Assembly: GCA_050743265.1 (NCBI GenBank)
Contig: JBOGEN010000124.1
Span: 1 to 33,358 of the forward strand
Direction of reading: 5' to 3'
Source of the DNA: JBOGEN01 sp050743265
GTDB lineage: Bacteria; Actinomycetota; Actinomycetes; JBOGEN01
DNA: 33,358 nt
Shown: positions 30,118-33,358 of the stretch, one piece after another
Numbering within the stretch: the stretch's first letter is position 1
How the letters are laid out: every line of letters begins with the position of its first letter
Position numbers and translations under genes: made by a program
Notes under the pieces: model-generated
What the model saw: the letters and a program-made list of their open reading frames with translations, nothing else
Databases searched by the model: none
What the model was told of the DNA's origin: nothing

Positions 30118-30735
30118 GTGCGCCTTCGCCTCACACCTCGCGAGTCGCGCTTCTACGACATGTTCACCGAGTCCGCGAACAACCTCGTGACCGGCGCGAA
30201 GCTGCTCGCGGAGCTCCTGGACAACGGGGCCGACCGCGAGGACATCGCGCGCCGCATGCGCGACGCGGAGCACGCCGGCGACGAGGCCACCCACGCCATC
30301 TTCCGGCAGATGAACATGACGTTCGTCACCCCGTTCGACCGCGAGGACATCTACCGGCTGGCCAGCTCGCTCGACGACGTCATGGACCACATGGAGGCGG
30401 CCGTCGACCTCGTCGCCCTCTACCAGCCCACCGACCTGCCCAAGGAGCTCGCCGACCAGGTCGAGGTGCTGCAGCGGGCGGCGGAGGTGACCGCGGACGC
30501 GATGCCCCGGCTACGCACGATGAAGAACCTCGAGGAGTACTGGATCGAGGTCAACCGGCTCGAGAACCAGGCGGACCGGGTCTACCGGCGCATGCTCGCC
30601 AAGCTGTTCTCCGGTGAGTTCGACGCCCTCACGGTGATGAAGATCAAGGAGGTCGTGGACGAGCTCGAGGCCGCGGCCGACGCGTTCGAGCACGTGGCGA
30701 ACACCGTCGAGACCATCGCGGTCAAGGAGTCCTGA
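30118..30735 (+). CDS. DUF47 (PhoU-like) accessory protein of the Pit transporter
   Basis: The protein has 205 residues, all alpha-helical in pattern. DUF47 features include FYDMFTESANNLVTGAKLL, the acidic metal-cluster-like MRDAEHAGDEATHAIFRQMN and PFDREDIYRLASSLDDVMDHME. Later come EVNRLENQADRVYRRMLAKLF and KEVVDELEAAADAFEHVAN. E-x-x-x-D repeats of this kind bind iron in PhoU relatives. DUF47 proteins are encoded next to pit genes and appear to control low-affinity phosphate uptake. The GTG start has ACGGAG about seven bases upstream. A TAGCAT hexamer at 30072-30077 may be its -10. The pit gene begins six bases after the stop, an operon. Confidence 0.92.
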   Translation: MRLRLTPRESRFYDMFTESANNLVTGAKLLAELLDNGADREDIARRMRDAEHAGDEATHAIFRQMNMTFVTPFDREDIYRLASSLDDVMDHMEAAVDLVALYQPTDLPKELADQVEVLQRAAEVTADAMPRLRTMKNLEEYWIEVNRLENQADRVYRRMLAKLFSGEFDALTVMKIKEVVDELEAAADAFEHVANTVETIAVKES

Positions 30736-30741
30736 CCCGTC

Positions 30742-31737
30742 GTGGAGCTCGCGATCATCATCGCGGTCATCCTGGTCGCGCTCGCGTTCGACTACACGAA
30801 CGGCTTCCACGACGCCGCCAACGCCATCGCCACCGCCGTGTCCACCCGCGCCCTCACGCCGCGGGCCGCGCTCGCCCTGGCCGCGGTGATGAACCTCATC
30901 GGCGCGTTCCTCGGCCAGAAGGTCGCGAAGACGGTGAGCGAGATCATCGCGGCGCCCAGTGGTGAGCACGGGCTCGTGGTCGTCATGGCCGGCCTGCTCG
31001 GCGCGATCTTCTGGAACCTCACCACCTGGTACTTCGGGTTGCCCTCGTCCTCCTCGCATGCGCTCATCGGCGGGCTCGTCGGGGCAGGCATCGCGTCGGG
31101 CACCGTGGTGAAGTGGGACACGGTCACCGAGAAGGTCGTGATCCCGATGATCGCCTCGCCGTTCGTCGGGTTCGGCGTCGCGTTCGCGTTCATGGTCGGC
31201 CTGCTGTGGGCGTTCCGGCGGGCCAACCCGTCCCCCGCGAACCGCGGGTTCCGTCTCGCGCAGACCGTGTCCGCCTCGGCCATGGCACTGGGCCACGGGC
31301 TGCAGGACGCGCAGAAGACGATGGGCGTCATCGTGCTGGCGCTGGTCACGGGCGGCTACCAGGCCACGAACGACCACATCCCCGTCTGGGTCGTGGTCAT
31401 CGCCGCGGGCGCGATCAGCGCGGGCACGTACGCAGGCGGCTGGCGCATCATGCGCACCCTGGGCCGGCGGGTCATCGACATCGACCCGGCTCGCGGCTTC
31501 GCCGCCGAGACCACCGCGTCGGCGGTGCTCTACACGACCGCGTACGTCTTCGCCGCGCCGATCTCGACGACGCACACCATCACGTCGGCCATCCTCGGCG
31601 TCGGAGCGACAAGGCGTGCCTCGGCGGTGCGCTGGGGCGTGGCCGGCAACATCGTCACCGCGTGGGTCCTCACGCTGCCGATGGCGGGGATCGCTGCCGC
31701 GTTCTGGTACGGGCTGGCGCACCTGTTCCTCGAGTGA
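30742..31737 (+). CDS. pit: Low-affinity inorganic phosphate transporter
   Basis: The protein has 331 residues and about ten membrane spans. It carries the paired signatures of PiT carriers: FDYTNGFHDAANAIATAVST (16-35), GLPSSSSHALIGGLVGAG (about 99-116), MALGHGLQDAQKTMGVIVLAL and APISTTHTITSAILGVG. These form the inverted-repeat substrate site, which takes up metal-phosphate or phosphate with protons or Na+. The gene begins with GTG. AAGGAG lies within the end of the preceding DUF47 gene, so translation is likely coupled. It converges on pstB, 21 bases apart. Confidence 0.95.
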   Translation: MELAIIIAVILVALAFDYTNGFHDAANAIATAVSTRALTPRAALALAAVMNLIGAFLGQKVAKTVSEIIAAPSGEHGLVVVMAGLLGAIFWNLTTWYFGLPSSSSHALIGGLVGAGIASGTVVKWDTVTEKVVIPMIASPFVGFGVAFAFMVGLLWAFRRANPSPANRGFRLAQTVSASAMALGHGLQDAQKTMGVIVLALVTGGYQATNDHIPVWVVVIAAGAISAGTYAGGWRIMRTLGRRVIDIDPARGFAAETTASAVLYTTAYVFAAPISTTHTITSAILGVGATRRASAVRWGVAGNIVTAWVLTLPMAGIAAAFWYGLAHLFLE

Positions 31738-31758
31738 CCAGCGATCACGGGGGTGGGG

Positions 31759-32715
31759 TCAGCCGAAGCGCCCCGTGATGTAGTCCTCGGTCCGCTTGGA
31801 CGACGGGTTCGTGAAGATCTTGCTCGTGAGCTCGTACTCGACCAGGGTGCCGTGCCGCTCCCCGCGCTCGTCCTCGTCCGCGGTGAAGAACGCGGTGCGG
31901 TCCGACACCCGGGCCGCCTGCTGCATGTTGTGCGTGACGATGACGATGGTGTACTCGCGGGCGAGGTCCTGCATGAGGTCCTCGATGCGGGAGGTCGCGA
32001 TCGGGTCGAGCGCGGAGCACGGCTCGTCCATGAGGATGACCTCGGGCTCCACCGCGATGGTGCGGGCGATGCAGAGCCGCTGCTGCTGCCCGCCGGACAG
32101 GGCGAGTGCCGAGTCGCCGAGCTTGTCCCTGACCTCGTCCCAGAGCGCGGCCTTGGTCAGGGTCTCCTTGACGAGGGCGTCCATGTCCGGCACGTCCATG
32201 CCGGTAACCCGCGGCCCGTACGCGATGTTGTCGTAGATCGACTTGGGGAACGGGTTCGGCTTCTGGAAGACCATCCCGATCCGCCGGCGTACCTCGATCG
32301 GGTCGACGTCGGCGGCGTAGAGGTCCTGCCCGCGGTACGAGATCCGGCCGGTGACCCGGGCCCCGAGGATGAGGTCGTTCATCCGGTTGAAGCAGCGGAG
32401 CACCGTGCTCTTGCCGCAGCCGGACGGTCCGATGAGCGCGGTGATCTCCCGACGGCCGACGTCGAAGGACACCCCGCGGACGGCCTCGAAGCCGCTGTAC
32501 GAGACGCCGAGGTCGGAGATCTCGAGCACCGGGTCGACCACCTCGGGCGTCACCTCGCGACCGTGCTCGTCAGGGACGAGGTGGATCGAGCGCGGGCGCT
32601 CCGCCGCCTGCGCTGGTCGGTCCAGGTACCGCTCGGTGCTCTGGCTCCCGGGAGGCATCTCGGTCATGGCTCCTACTGTCGCGGTCTCGGTGGGCATGTG
32701 TGCCGAGGTCGGCAT
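31759..32715 (-). CDS. pstB: Phosphate ABC transporter ATP-binding protein
   Basis: The ATP-binding domain (about 63-318) is a full PstB. It has Walker A IGPSGCGKST (95-104) with FNRMNDLI right after it, Q-loop MVFQKPNPFPKSIYDN, signature LSGGQQQRLCIARTIA, Walker B EVILMDEPCSALDP and switch IVIVTHNMQQAAR. It powers high-affinity phosphate import with PstS, PstC and PstA. The start is uncertain: ATG 32715 has GGAG seven bases upstream and lies 16 bases after the pstA stop, giving 318 residues. That is about 60 more than usual, the extra being a polar head. ATG 32667 would shorten it by 16 residues. Confidence 0.95.
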   Translation of the reverse strand: MPTSAHMPTETATVGAMTEMPPGSQSTERYLDRPAQAAERPRSIHLVPDEHGREVTPEVVDPVLEISDLGVSYSGFEAVRGVSFDVGRREITALIGPSGCGKSTVLRCFNRMNDLILGARVTGRISYRGQDLYAADVDPIEVRRRIGMVFQKPNPFPKSIYDNIAYGPRVTGMDVPDMDALVKETLTKAALWDEVRDKLGDSALALSGGQQQRLCIARTIAVEPEVILMDEPCSALDPIATSRIEDLMQDLAREYTIVIVTHNMQQAARVSDRTAFFTADEDERGERHGTLVEYELTSKIFTNPSSKRTEDYITGRFG

Positions 32716-32731
32716 AGTCGGCTCCAACGGG

Positions 32732-33358
32732 TCACCACCTGCGCTGGTACCGGTTGCGGACGAAGATCGCCAAGGAGTTCATCGCGAGCAGGATCACGAG
32801 CATCACGACGATGGCCGCCGCGGCGAGCACCTGGAACTCCTCCCGGCTCTGGCTGATCCACCCGAAGATCTGGATCGGCAGCACGGTGTAGGGGCTCTGC
32901 ACGCCTGTCGGGTTGAACGTGATGAACGACAGGCCACCCAGCAGCAGCAGCGGGGCCGCCTCGCCGATGGCACGCGACAGCGCCAGGATCGTGCCGGTCG
33001 CCATCCCGGGGACGGCCTGCGGGAGGACCTGGTGCCAGACGGTCTGCCACTTGGTCGCGCCCAGGGCGTACGAGCCCTCCCGGATCGAGCCGGGCACGGC
33101 CCGGATCGCCTCGCGGGCCGCGATGATGACCACGGGCAGCACGAGCAGCGCCAGCGTGAGGGAGGCGGTCAGCACGGTGAACCCGAAGCTCAGCCCTCGC
33201 GCGATGACGCCGAGCCCGAGGATGCCGTAGACGATCGACGGGACGGCCGCGAGGTTCGCGATGTTCACCTCGATGAGCCGGTTCCACCACCTCGTCTGGT
33301 CGGCGTACTCCTCCAGGTAGATCGCCGACATCAGCCCGATGGGCACGCAGATGAGCGC
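32732..33358 (-). CDS. pstA: Phosphate ABC transporter permease PstA (partial at window end)
   Basis: The frame is open at the right edge, so the N-terminal third is missing. The visible 208 residues include YLEEYADQTRWWNRLIEVNIANLAAVPSIVYG-type sequence typical of PstA. Several spans follow, with the permease coupling loop REGSYALGATKWQTVWHQVLP and ALSRAIGEAAPLLLLGG. The end is RNRYQRRW. The coupling-loop pattern EGSYALGATKWQT is that of phosphate permeases. It precedes pstB by 16 bases on the same strand; pstC and pstS are expected further right. Confidence 0.95.
   Translation of the reverse strand, partial: ALICVPIGLMSAIYLEEYADQTRWWNRLIEVNIANLAAVPSIVYGILGLGVIARGLSFGFTVLTASLTLALLVLPVVIIAAREAIRAVPGSIREGSYALGATKWQTVWHQVLPQAVPGMATGTILALSRAIGEAAPLLLLGGLSFITFNPTGVQSPYTVLPIQIFGWISQSREEFQVLAAAAIVVMLVILLAMNSLAIFVRNRYQRRW

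Overview
The window is about 33 kb of very GC-rich DNA. GTG and TTG starts are frequent, and short TAnnnT hexamers sit just upstream of several start codons, as in leaderless actinobacterial transcripts. Together with the gene content (DUF6986, DUF3817, DUF4190, PknB-type kinase, PP2C phosphatase, PxKF surface protein, CsoR, PstA/PstB) this points to a chromosomal segment of an Actinomycetota species; I cannot name the genus. I see no phage genes, transposase, plasmid functions, CRISPR array, rRNA or tRNA.

Layout. Bases 1-5600 carry the end of an MFS permease, a CPA1-type cation/proton antiporter, a methyltransferase, a CitE-like lyase (DUF6986), a PspC protein and a multispan membrane protein. 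Bases 5600-8600 hold a membrane-anchored M15 peptidase, a MazG-like protein with altered metal ligands, a DUF4190 protein and an unusual secreted all-helical protein closed by a strong terminator. Bases 8600-14200 hold a PatB/MalY-type aminotransferase, a cupin, SURF1, DUF3817, an alpha/beta hydrolase, a PP2C phosphatase and an acetyltransferase. Bases 14295-19077 hold an ABC-F ATPase with an in-frame duplicated 57-bp insert, DUF2277, a hemerythrin-like protein, a Ser/Thr kinase with a C-terminal membrane anchor, and a VOC metalloprotein.

Bases 19346-26645 form a secretome block: an M14 zinc carboxypeptidase, a penicillin-acylase-family hydrolase and, divergently, a secreted multi-domain PxKF surface protein, bounded by two strong hairpin terminators. 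Bases 26700-33358 are housekeeping and transport: AlkD-like DNA glycosylase, glyA, two very small genes, csoR with its palindromic operator, the DUF47-Pit phosphate system, and, convergently, pstB and part of pstA. Low- and high-affinity phosphate uptake therefore lie tail to tail.

The observations most worth following are: (1) the 54-bp sequence present twice in tandem directly after the first Q-loop of the ABC-F ATPase; (2) the leader of the M14 carboxypeptidase, whose segments can form two mutually exclusive hairpins, one of them burying the Shine-Dalgarno region; (3) the small secreted helical-repeat protein; (4) the MazG-like protein with substituted metal ligands; (5) the two unannotated small genes downstream of glyA. 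No complete undescribed multi-gene system is evident; these are local candidates.
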